Source: JAHBVL01 sp964461025 (GTDB taxonomy: Bacteria; Chloroflexota; Chloroflexia; Thermomicrobiales; UBA6265). From it: DNA of 64,000 bases. Location: the NCBI GenBank assembly GCA_964461025.1, contig CAYWSE010000013.1, positions 1 through 64,000 of the forward strand, written 5' to 3'. Shown piece after piece: positions 51,757-61,300 of the stretch; the stretch's first letter is position 1, and each line of letters begins with the position of its first letter. The position numbers and the translations under genes are program-made. Under the pieces are notes generated by a model. It was not told the origin of the DNA. It worked only from the letters and a program-made list of their open reading frames with translations, and did not search any database.

Positions 51757-53676
51757 TTGAACGAACAGCAGGATGATCCGAGCCGGCGTTCACCGGAATC
51801 GAGCGGAATCCTGGCGGGAAAGCAGATCGCCCCCTCGGCGGGTTTCAGCTTTCATTTGCCGGATGCAGACTCTTTCGAGCGCAATGTGCTCGGTACATTA
51901 CGATCAATTCAGCGAGTATTCGCGCTGGTCTGGGAAACGAGTCGGGCATTCACGCTTGTCGTGTTTGCCACGACGATCATTACCGCACTGCTGCCTGCGG
52001 CTCAGATCTGGATCGCTGGCGCCCTGATCGACGAAGTGTCGGAAGCTGTTGCTGCCGGTGGTGGTGAGGAATACGAGCGGCGGGTCATCATCCTGGCGTT
52101 GCTTCAATTGCTCGTATTCCTTGCTGCGAACATTCTTCGTTCTGCATCGTCGCTCAGTCAGATGCTGCTCGGTGAACGGTTGCGCTACCACGTGCAGCAG
52201 ATCATCATGCGGCACGCAAATACGCTCGATCTGGCGGAGTTCGAGGACTCGGTTTACTACGACCAGCTCCAACAGGCCCAGCGCGAAGCCGGCACTCGGC
52301 CGCTTGGCATGGTCAACAGCGTCTTCGGGTTGATTCAATCGGTGATCACCTTCGTCACGATGGCCGGTCTGCTCTTGCAGCTGGAATGGTGGATTGCGGT
52401 TGTCGTGCTCCTGGCGCCGATTCCGGCATTCCTGTCCGGCGCGAACTACTCCATGCGCGGCTTCAGGCAGGCGGTGCGCCAATCTCCGGCCCGGCGTCTC
52501 ATGGACTATCTGCGTTCGCTCCTCACCACCGACATCTACACAAAGGAAATCAAGGTCTTCGGTCTCGGCGACTACTTCGTTGACCGTTATGGTCAGGTGG
52601 CCGAGCAGGCGTACCAGGAAACCCGCGATCTGGCCGTGAAGCGGCAGGTCGCCGCGACGTTCTGGGGGGCGATTCCGGTCATTGCAACGTCCGGAACCTT
52701 CCTGTACGTGGCGTTGCAGGCGGTGCGAGGACTCGTTTCGCTCGGATCGCTGGCGGTTTACACCCAGGCCGCACAACAGGGACAGAGTGCGTTTCAGGGA
52801 ATTCTCACAGGAGTGCAGTCGATCTACGAGAACAGTCTCTACCTCTCGACGCTGGAGAACCTGCTCGACCGCGGTCCGACGATCACCGCGCCGGAGAATC
52901 CTGTTCCGGTTGCCGATCCCTTCACCACCGGTATCGAGTTTCGCAATGTGTCGTTCCGGTATGCCGGCAAGACCGAGAATGCTGTAACCGATCTGACGTT
53001 TCGCATCAATCCTGGTGAGACTGTGGCGCTGGTTGGCAAGAATGGCGCCGGCAAATCGACGATCGTCAAGCTGCTGGCACGGCTCTATGACCCGACCGAA
53101 GGCGTGGTGATGGTCGATGGCCATGACGTCCGTGAGTACGATCCACGCGAGCTGTGGGAGGAGTACTCGGTGATGTTCCAGGATTTCGTCGAGTTTCAGC
53201 TGACGGCGGCGGAGAACATCTCGGTCGGCAATCTCGAGGATGCCGGCGACCGTCAGGAAGTGGTCGACGCTGCCCAGCGGGCCGGCGCGAACCGGTTGAT
53301 CGAGGCGCTGCCGGAGCAGTACGACACGATCCTGGGCAAATGGTTCGAGGGGGGCACCAATCTGTCCGGTGGCGAATGGCAACGCATCGCGCTGGCCCGG
53401 GCATTCATGCGCGATGCGCAAATCCTGATTCTCGACGAACCCACCGCGGCACTCGATCCGCAAGCCGAGTTCGATCTCTTCCAGCGGTTGCAGGAGCTGG
53501 CGGAAGGGAAGATGACCTTGTTCATCTCCCACCGCTTCAGCACGACCCGCTATGCCGACCGCATTCTCGTGCTCGACCAGGGGCGTCTCATCGAACAGGG
53601 AACGCACGACGAGCTTATGGCGATCGATGGCGTCTACGCCGAGCTCTTCGATCTGCAGGCCGCCAGCTATCGCTGA
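51757..53676 (+). CDS. ABC transporter, fused permease and ATPase (exporter type)
   Basis: Half-transporter of 639 residues. A six-span membrane domain (about 50-360) is followed by the ATPase, with Walker A VGKNGAGKST (near 426-435), Q-loop MFQDFVEF, signature NLSGGEWQR, Walker B ILILDEPTAALD and switch His in ISHRFST. It probably works as a homodimer. It starts at TTG 51757. The cargo is unknown; the family includes lipid, drug and peptide exporters. Confidence 0.92.
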   Translation: MNEQQDDPSRRSPESSGILAGKQIAPSAGFSFHLPDADSFERNVLGTLRSIQRVFALVWETSRAFTLVVFATTIITALLPAAQIWIAGALIDEVSEAVAAGGGEEYERRVIILALLQLLVFLAANILRSASSLSQMLLGERLRYHVQQIIMRHANTLDLAEFEDSVYYDQLQQAQREAGTRPLGMVNSVFGLIQSVITFVTMAGLLLQLEWWIAVVVLLAPIPAFLSGANYSMRGFRQAVRQSPARRLMDYLRSLLTTDIYTKEIKVFGLGDYFVDRYGQVAEQAYQETRDLAVKRQVAATFWGAIPVIATSGTFLYVALQAVRGLVSLGSLAVYTQAAQQGQSAFQGILTGVQSIYENSLYLSTLENLLDRGPTITAPENPVPVADPFTTGIEFRNVSFRYAGKTENAVTDLTFRINPGETVALVGKNGAGKSTIVKLLARLYDPTEGVVMVDGHDVREYDPRELWEEYSVMFQDFVEFQLTAAENISVGNLEDAGDRQEVVDAAQRAGANRLIEALPEQYDTILGKWFEGGTNLSGGEWQRIALARAFMRDAQILILDEPTAALDPQAEFDLFQRLQELAEGKMTLFISHRFSTTRYADRILVLDQGRLIEQGTHDELMAIDGVYAELFDLQAASYR

Positions 53677-53796
53677 GGCGGCGAGGCGTTGTTCGGGCAC
53701 CTGTGGCCCGACGTGTCCTGGCTTAATGGTCGCCCCGATTCGGCGTCGTCTGGGATGCGACGGGCGCACCGCTGTGCGCGGCTACAGAGTTCCGGA

Positions 53797-55416
53797 CTAC
53801 GGTCTGCGAACCATTGCGGGTGAGCCTGGGTAGTCTGTGATCGAGCCGTTTTGGAGGAAGAGCGTGCGCGTCGTCAGTTGTTCGAGGAAGTAGCGGTCGT
53901 GAGAAATCATCAGGAGAGTACCCTCGAAATCGCCGAGCGCGGATTCCAGCGCTTCGATCGCCGGAATATCGAGGTTGTTCGTCGGTTCGTCGAGGACGAG
54001 GAAGGTCGCGCCCGACAATATCAGCCCGCCGATCTGCACTCTGGCGCGTTCTCCGCCGGAAAGGGAACCGATCGGCGACATTCCCCGGTCGCGATCGATC
54101 AGCAGCGAGCCCAAAAAGCTGATCGCCTGCTGCTCGTTGATCGGTTTCAGTCCGCGCATGAAGCTGATCGGCGTTTGCTTCGCAGGCAAGGTCTCCTGCA
54201 GCTGGGAGTAGTGTCCGACGACAACGGATGGACCTCGGCGCACGCTACCGCTGGAGGGCTGCAGATGACCCAGCAGCAGCTGAACGAGCGTCGATTTCCC
54301 TGCACCATTGGCGCCGACCACAGCCACGCGCTCGCCATGCCGGATCAGCAGATCGAACGGTTCCAGCACCACGCGGTCGCCACGTTTCAGCGACGCGCCC
54401 GTTGCCTCGGCAACGAGCGTCGCCCCGCGTTCATTGCTGAACTGAAACTCGGCGGCCCGGCGGGTCAAAACAGGCGCCGGCGTCTCGTCGAGTCTCCGGC
54501 GTTCTTCTTCCAGCTTCCGGCGCTGATTCTCCGCTCGCGGCGCGAACTTGGGATTCTGCCTTGCCCATTGGGTGAGTTGTTCGGCGCTTGCCTTGAGTTT
54601 CCTGAACTCCGCTTCCTGGACTGAGCGCAGCTCCGCGGCTCGCAGCAAACGTTCCCGCTTCTGAGTCCGATAGGTCGAGTAGTTGCCGTGATAGACCTCG
54701 AGACGGCCATCTTCCAGCTCGAAGATGCGGTTGGCGACGCGATCGACGAAGTAGCGGTCATGCGTGATCGTCGCGACCGCACCGGGATGCGCCGCCAACT
54801 GCGCTTCCAGCCACTCCTTTGCTTCAACATCGAGGTGGTTGTCCGGTTCGTCGAGCAGGAGGACATCGGGATTCTCGGCCAGCAGTCCGGCGAGCGCGAC
54901 GATCTTCTGCTCGCCGCCGCTGAGCACGCCGAGCGCTTCGTGCCAGTGCTCCTGCGGTACCCGTAGACCGTCGAGAATTGCCGTGCCGGGGCGATCGAGC
55001 GATTGGTCGTGGGCGGTTCCCAGTCGTTCGAGCTGCAGGTTGTATTCGTCCATGACGGCGGTCAGGGCGTCGTCGTCCGGCGCTTCGCCCATGCGGGTTT
55101 CGAGCACGGTCAGCCGGTGTTCGATCGCCTCAGGGTCACCGGCAGCCAGCGCCACCGTCTCCAGCACGGTCATCGACGGATCGATGCGCGTTTCCTGATG
55201 CAGGTAGCCGATCCGCAGACCGCGCTGATGAGTGACCGCGCCACTCGATGGCGTCAGCTCTCTGGAGAGGAGGCGAAAGAGGGTGCTCTTGCCGGCGCCG
55301 TTCGGACCGAGCAACGCCAGTCGCTCGCCGTCCTTGATTTCGAAGGAGAGGCCGTCGAAAACGGTCAGCCCGCCGTGGGCAAACCGAATCTCGTTGGCTT
55401 GGATGAAGATGGGCAT
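53797..55416 (-). CDS. ABC-F family ATPase (ribosome-associated translation factor type)
   Basis: Soluble protein of 539 residues with two ATPase domains and no membrane part. Walker A GPNGAGKST and GANGAGKST, signatures VLSGGEQ and SLSGGERARV, Walker B LLLDEPDNHLD and LVLDEPTNNLD. The linker is rich in charged residues (about 240-310) as in ABC-F proteins that act in the ribosome E-site. Housekeeping (EttA/Uup-like) or antibiotic-protection roles are both possible. ATG 55416. Confidence 0.9.
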   Translation of the reverse strand: MPIFIQANEIRFAHGGLTVFDGLSFEIKDGERLALLGPNGAGKSTLFRLLSRELTPSSGAVTHQRGLRIGYLHQETRIDPSMTVLETVALAAGDPEAIEHRLTVLETRMGEAPDDDALTAVMDEYNLQLERLGTAHDQSLDRPGTAILDGLRVPQEHWHEALGVLSGGEQKIVALAGLLAENPDVLLLDEPDNHLDVEAKEWLEAQLAAHPGAVATITHDRYFVDRVANRIFELEDGRLEVYHGNYSTYRTQKRERLLRAAELRSVQEAEFRKLKASAEQLTQWARQNPKFAPRAENQRRKLEEERRRLDETPAPVLTRRAAEFQFSNERGATLVAEATGASLKRGDRVVLEPFDLLIRHGERVAVVGANGAGKSTLVQLLLGHLQPSSGSVRRGPSVVVGHYSQLQETLPAKQTPISFMRGLKPINEQQAISFLGSLLIDRDRGMSPIGSLSGGERARVQIGGLILSGATFLVLDEPTNNLDIPAIEALESALGDFEGTLLMISHDRYFLEQLTTRTLFLQNGSITDYPGSPAMVRRP

Positions 55417-55712
55417 CGAAGTGGACAGTCCTGGCTGGCAACAATCTCGGCTGTTTCTACCAGAACCGGGGCATATGTGTCATGACCTTTGTGGCGATTC
55501 TGCTGGGCGAACACGCGCAACAACCAAGTCATTCCGACCGAAGTGGAGGATTCTCTCGTTCGGGTACCGACGTTTTCCGGAGACAGCATGGTCGGAATCC
55601 TTCCGCTGCGGCGGGAAATTCTTCGACTGCACTCCGCTTCGCGTCGTTCCGCTCAGAATGACAGTGATTTTTGGTCCGCGCTGATGAGGGTCGAAGTATG
55701 GAGATTGAGACG
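55417..55712. other. intergenic region with palindromic-repeat element
   Basis: Apart from the repeat at 55528-55662 nothing is seen here. Confidence 0.5.
55528..55662. repeat. palindromic-repeat element, copy B (about 135 bp)
   Basis: Begins GTCATTCCGACCGAAGTGGA and ends TTCCGCTCAGAATGAC. It shares the interior blocks CTCTCGTTCGGGT, GCTGCGGCGGGA and TTCGACTGCACTCCGCTTCG with the element at 38493-38615. Confidence 0.75.
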
Positions 55713-57959
55713 TCACCGGTCGCGTTCGAGGTGGTAAGGGACGCTGGTGACGACGGTGCCGGGGCGGAAGAGGAGCGCCGCTTTGATGCGCAGGGCGCTC
55801 TGATTGTGCAGCAGATGCTCCCACCAGTGCCGTGCGAGAAACTCCGGTAGTACGACTGTGACGGTGTCGTTGGGGCGCTGGACATTGACCTCATCGAGAT
55901 AGCTGAGCAGGGGGCCGATCAGCGACCGGTAAGGCGATTCGATGATCAGCAGCTGGATGTCGGTGCCGAGCTCGGCCCACGCCTTTTTCACCTCGTCGAT
56001 CGATGTTTCGTCGTCGCTGATGTGAATCGCCGTGACGTTGTCGGAGATCGAACGGGCGTAGGCGAGGGTCTGCCGGGCGACGCGGTTCAGGTTGGCGATC
56101 GGCACGATCACCGTGTGATGGATGTCGGCAGGGTCGAGCGGCGTCAGCACCGCCAGCTCACGTTTGGTGAGCTCGTAGTGTCGGTGAATCCGCTTCATCA
56201 CGATCACCAGCAACGGTATGACGATGAAGACGATCCAGGCGCCATCGGCAAACTTCGTGATTCCGGCGATGATCGCCACCGCACCGGTGGCAATCGCTCC
56301 GACGAGGTTGATCGGGAAGCTATGCAGCCAGCCTTCCTCTTTCCTCACCAACCAGCGTTTGCACATGCCGGACTGCGAAATGGTGAACGAAAGGAAGACA
56401 CCGAAGGCGTAGAGCGGGATAATCGCCTCCGTTTCGCCGCCGAAGATGATCAGCACCAGCGCGGCGAGGAGCCCAAGCGAAATGATGCCCGTCGAATAGG
56501 CGAGGCGGTCGCCCCGGAAGGTGAACTGGCGGGGCATGTAGCCGTCACGGGCGACGAAGTAGGAGAGACGTGGAAAATCGGAATAGGCGGTGTTGGCCGC
56601 GAGAACGAGAATCGCGGTCGTGGCGAACTGAATGAAGTAATAGGCGGCGTTCGTGCCACCAAACACCTGGCGAGCGATCTGCGAAACGACAGTCTGATAG
56701 CCAGCGGCATTGGCTTCCATTGGATAGGCGCCGGTTTGATAGGACAGATAGGTGATGCCTGAGAAGGTGATCGCCAGAATGATCGTCATGATCGTCAGCG
56801 TTTTGCGGGCATTGACCCATTCAGGCGGATTGAACGCAGGGACGCCATCAGAGATCGCCTCGACGCCGGTCAGGGCCGCGCCGCCGGAGGAGAATGCCCG
56901 CAGGAGGACCATCGCCGTCAGCGCACCCGTTCCGGCCAGTCCGGCAGCTTCGGGTGGGGGCGGATGTCGTTCGAATCCATCAGCCGCGGCGCGTGCCATG
57001 CCCACGATCAACATCGCGAAGATGCCGGCAATGAAAAGGTAGGTTGGTATCGAAAAGATCTGTCCCGATTCGCGAATGCCGCGCAAATTGAGCAACGTGA
57101 CAAGCGCAACCAGGGCAACGCCGATCCAGATGCTGTACGCGTCGACTTCAGGCAGTGCTGATTCGATCGCCGCCACGGCGGCCGCGATGCTCACCGACAC
57201 CGTCAGCACATACGACGTCAACAATGCCGCGGCGGCGGTCAGCGAAGGCAGCTCGCCGAGATTGTCCTTGGCGACGATATAGGCACCGCCTCCCTGCGGA
57301 TAGGCTTTGATGGTCTGCCGATAGGAGATGCCGACGATGATCAGCAAAATGACGATCGCGGCGCCGATCGGCAGGATTTTCGCCATTGCCGCTACACCGG
57401 CGGCGAGAAGCAGAACACGCAGGATTTCTTCCGACGCATAGGCGACGGACGACAGCGCGTCCGACGACAACACCGCCAGCGCTTTCGTGTTGGAAAGCCG
57501 TTCATGCGCCGCTTGTGCGGTCGCCAGCGGGGCGCCGATCAATACCCGCTTGACCCGGCTGTAGATCCGGCCGACGTCGCCGCGGGCCTCGTCGGCGTCT
57601 TCGGTGGCGACGAGATGACCGGGACCTGCCCGGTCGAAATCCTCAGTTGTCTGCCGGACAACACGCACGTAGCGATCGCCGATATGTGAACCTCGGACCT
57701 CCTGATGACCGGCCAGATCCGATTGCAGACGAGAAGCGGGCTTGCGGACAAATGGTGATGGATGTGGGTGTTGTTGGGGGAGTTGTTTGCCGGGAGGCAC
57801 GGTCGTTGAAGCAACAGCGTTGTGCGGAATCGACCGGCGCCTGGCTCTGACATGTCTCGGATAGCGCCTGTCGGCGGCGTCCGGGGACGGTGCTTCGCCG
57901 TCTGGTTCGTCGAATGAAGACCCGGAGAAATCAGCGTCAGGCGTCGATGGGTCGTCCAT
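55713..57959 (-). CDS. kimA: KimA-type potassium transporter (APC superfamily) with long N-terminal extension
   Basis: Potassium importer of the KimA (YdaO) family, 748 residues from ATG 57959. The family opening is clear from about residue 130: RVLIGAPLATAQAAHERL, then NTKALAVLSSDALSSVAYAS and SYRQTIKAYPQGGGAYIVAK. It has twelve membrane segments and a C-terminal cytosolic domain of about 180 residues resembling the universal-stress fold. The roughly 125 residues before the core are polar and Pro/His-rich, so the true start may lie further in, for example GTG 57668. I looked for a c-di-AMP riboswitch upstream and saw none. Confidence 0.85.
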   Translation of the reverse strand: MDDPSTPDADFSGSSFDEPDGEAPSPDAADRRYPRHVRARRRSIPHNAVASTTVPPGKQLPQQHPHPSPFVRKPASRLQSDLAGHQEVRGSHIGDRYVRVVRQTTEDFDRAGPGHLVATEDADEARGDVGRIYSRVKRVLIGAPLATAQAAHERLSNTKALAVLSSDALSSVAYASEEILRVLLLAAGVAAMAKILPIGAAIVILLIIVGISYRQTIKAYPQGGGAYIVAKDNLGELPSLTAAAALLTSYVLTVSVSIAAAVAAIESALPEVDAYSIWIGVALVALVTLLNLRGIRESGQIFSIPTYLFIAGIFAMLIVGMARAAADGFERHPPPPEAAGLAGTGALTAMVLLRAFSSGGAALTGVEAISDGVPAFNPPEWVNARKTLTIMTIILAITFSGITYLSYQTGAYPMEANAAGYQTVVSQIARQVFGGTNAAYYFIQFATTAILVLAANTAYSDFPRLSYFVARDGYMPRQFTFRGDRLAYSTGIISLGLLAALVLIIFGGETEAIIPLYAFGVFLSFTISQSGMCKRWLVRKEEGWLHSFPINLVGAIATGAVAIIAGITKFADGAWIVFIVIPLLVIVMKRIHRHYELTKRELAVLTPLDPADIHHTVIVPIANLNRVARQTLAYARSISDNVTAIHISDDETSIDEVKKAWAELGTDIQLLIIESPYRSLIGPLLSYLDEVNVQRPNDTVTVVLPEFLARHWWEHLLHNQSALRIKAALLFRPGTVVTSVPYHLERDR

Positions 57960-58308
57960 GCTGTCTTTCGGCCCAAGAATCCGGCGACGCGGACAGCCGC
58001 GAATGCCGTTGGGCCGGGAGATTATCGTCCTCGCCGCAGCGAATTTCCACTTGCCCGACGACAACCGCAGCAGATTCCGGACTAGACCATCGTGCTACCA
58101 TGAACTTCTGCGTTTGCGAGTGCGTTGCAGCGCCTCACGAGCGTTCTTCGCTCCCCAGATTTCCCCGCTGAAGTGAAACCAATTAGGCCCGGAGGCGTTA
58201 TACCGGTTAAGAATGGAAGGGCGATATGCAGGTCGCCACCACGAGGAAACAGGAAGAGCGCATGCCGGGCGTTTGCGGCACGCATGAGGAAAGATTCAGG
58301 AGGACGGG
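57960..58308. other. divergent intergenic region, no gene seen
   Basis: This 349-base interval separates the KimA and repeat-protein genes and must hold both promoters; none is clear enough to place. A strong AGGAGGA ribosome site ends it before the ATG at 58309. Confidence 0.4.
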
Positions 58309-61300
58309 ATGAAACGGTTCGGCGCAACGCCTGCGGTGGTCGGGCGCGCGTGGTCGCTGATGATCGCGTTCACGCTGGTGCTTTCGGCCCTTCCTATTTT
58401 CACCGAGGTGGCCGACGCCCAGGAAACGGTCACCATCACTGTCTCGACAACAGATATCGATGGCGTCACGCCGATGCCATTCGCCCGCGTGCGGGCGACA
58501 TCGTCGGATGGCACAGTTTACGGTCCACGGGAAACCGGCCTGCAGGGGACGGTGTCGTTTCAGGTCGAGCTGACATCGCCGGAAATGACCGTAACTGTCG
58601 ATGTGGAAACGCCGCCGGCTTGCGGCGTCGCGCCCGATCCGCAAACCGTTGGTCCTTTCGTCGCTGGTGACTCGGTTGGCGTCAGTCTGGCGATCGGCAC
58701 AGAGGCCGGATGCTCGCAAGGCACGCTTGCCGTCTACGCCTACGACTGTCCTTCCGGTTTCGATGCCAGCGCGACCCAGTACGAAACGTGGCGCGACGGC
58801 TGCACCGAAGAGCGCAACAACGTCCAGTTCACGTTCACGTCAGTCAGTTCCGGTCAGAGCTGGAACCCGGTGACTGGTCAGTGGGGCATCCCCGCCCGGG
58901 CGCCAATTGTCGGACTTCCTCCAGGCGCCTACACGCTCGCGGAGTCGAACCCTGCCGCCGATCAGACGTCGACCTTCTATTGCTACACCTACGCGACGCC
59001 CAGCTTTGTGACTTCGCCGAATCCGACGAGCATCGATCGCGTCGATGCGCCGAATGGTCAGGCGACTGTCAACCTGAATGGCAACCGCATTTCGTGTGAT
59101 GTCTTCCAGAGCGACGCACCAGCCGATCAACCGGACGAGCCGCAGCCGACGGCAACGACGGACGACGGGTCGGGAGAGCCGATCGAGCCACCGGCCGTCA
59201 TCGGCACAGCCGTGACCACGACCGACCTCAATCTGCGCGACGCGCCCGGAACTGACTCGCAGGTCATCCTGCAGATGCCGAACGGGTCCGAAGTCGGTAT
59301 CCTTGGCGAACAGCAAAACGGTTTTTATCCGGTTCGCTACAACGATCAGGATGGCTGGGCAAGCGCCGATTTCCTGGACTTTGACGGGGATACCACGGAG
59401 CCAACGGAGACGCCGGAACCCGAAGCCACCGCCACGCCTACGGAGACGATCGAGCCGGTCAATCCGATCGAGCCAGTCGGCCAGGCAGTGACGACGTCCG
59501 ATGTCAACTTCCGTGATGCGCCGGCCACCGACTCGAATGTGCTGGTGGTGATTCCTGGCGGCACGCAGGTCGACTTGCTCGGCGACTCGCAGAATGGTTT
59601 CTATCCTGCTCGCTACAACGGGCAGGATGGCTGGATCAGCGGCGATTTCCTGAGCCTTGATGGGGTCGGTCCGGCGGAGGAGGATACGCCTACCGCGACG
59701 GCGACAATCGAATCGCTGCCGACTGCCACCGGCACGGCGACCGAAGTGGCCGTGCCGAACCCGGAAAACCCGGTGGCCACCGGCGTCACCAACGATTCGG
59801 TCAACTTCCGTAATGGGCCATCGTCGGAAGCCGCGGTGCTCTTCGAGCTGCCAGCCGGCGCCACGGTCGATATCCTCGGCGATGCCCAGAACGGCTTCTA
59901 CCCGGTTCGCTATCAGGGGCAGACTGGCTGGGTCAGCGAAATCTTCCTCGATATCGAGCAGCCGACGGCGACGGCAACCGCGACGACAGACGTTCCGCCG
60001 ACTGCGACGTCGACGATCACCCCGATCGGTATTGCCTTCACGACATCCGACGTGAACATGCGGGCCGCAGCCGATTCGTCATCGGCAGTGCTGCAAGTGC
60101 TGTTGCCGAACACGCAAGTCGATGTCCTCGGCCCGGAGACCAATGGTTTCCTGCCAGTGCGCTACAACGGTCAGGACGGATATGTCAGCACTGAGTTTCT
60201 CAGTCTGAACGAACCAGCGACCGCGACTGCCACAGCAACGGTCGGCGCGGCTTCCGAGGATCCGGCCATTCTCGAGCTCCATAAGTCGGTCTGCCCGGCC
60301 GGATACGTGCCCGGCGGTTCGATTTTTGAGGATTGTCACGAAGACGGGCTGGAGAACATCACCTTCACCGTCGATGGACCGAATGACTTCACGACTTCGG
60401 GCCAGACGGTGCGGACCAACGGCGCTGGACCGGGCATCGTGATCTTCGACGATCTGGCTGCCGCGACGTATACGGTCTTCGAAGACGTCCCGGGCGACTT
60501 CACGAGCATCTATGTCTACTGCTCGATGGCCGATTCTGAAGTTGTTGTGCCGTTTACCTACAACGACGCCGTACAGGGTATCGATATCGAGTTGACCGCT
60601 GGTCAGTCGGTGATCTGTGACTGGTACAACATCCCCGACGATCAGGGAACGGGTTCGATCGAGCTGCACAAGGCCCTTTGCGATCCAGGCTATGTGCCCG
60701 GGCCTGGCATCTACGACGAATGCCACGGTCAGGGTCTGGCCGGCGTGACATTCACGATCAATGGTCCAAACAACTTCACCGAGCAGGGCAACACGGTCAT
60801 CACGCAATCACCAGGGCCGGGAATCGTCACCTTCGACGGTCTGGCGGCCGGTAGCTTCACGCTCACCGAGAACTATGTCGGTGAGGGGATCGGGATTTCG
60901 GTCTTCTGCTCGATGGCCACGTCGGATCAGATCGTGCCATTCACCTATACGGACAATGGCGGCATCCAGGTGACCCTGGTGGCCGGTCAGCAGATCATCT
61001 GCGACTGGTACAACACGCAGGAAGAAGCAGACGAAGGCACGGTCATCGTCCACAAGCGGACATGTCCGGTTGGATACGACGACGAGTCAGCCGATTTCGA
61101 CGATTTCTACACCGACTGCATCACCCGCACGGACGACGTCACCTTCACACTGACGCCCAATGGCGGTGTGCCGATGACTCGTGACACGGGCGATGACGGA
61201 AACGGTCGCGCGGTCTTCTCCGGTCTGGGAACGGGGCAGTTCACCCTCGGTGAGGACTTGCCGGGCGAGTTTGTGAGTCGCTATGCCTACTGCGGCCCGG

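Noticed and set aside
51904..53769. 621-codon open frame on the minus strand opposite the ABC exporter
   Set aside because: Shadow frame in GC-rich DNA; the plus-strand gene has all ABC motifs.
58201..58300. Structured riboswitch-like leader before the second giant protein
   Set aside because: Only weak, bulged hairpins could be drawn by eye and no known riboswitch core matches.
57960..58308. c-di-AMP (ydaO) riboswitch upstream of the KimA-like gene
   Set aside because: No recognisable conserved core or pseudoknot pattern was seen on the minus strand, although the family is often so regulated.
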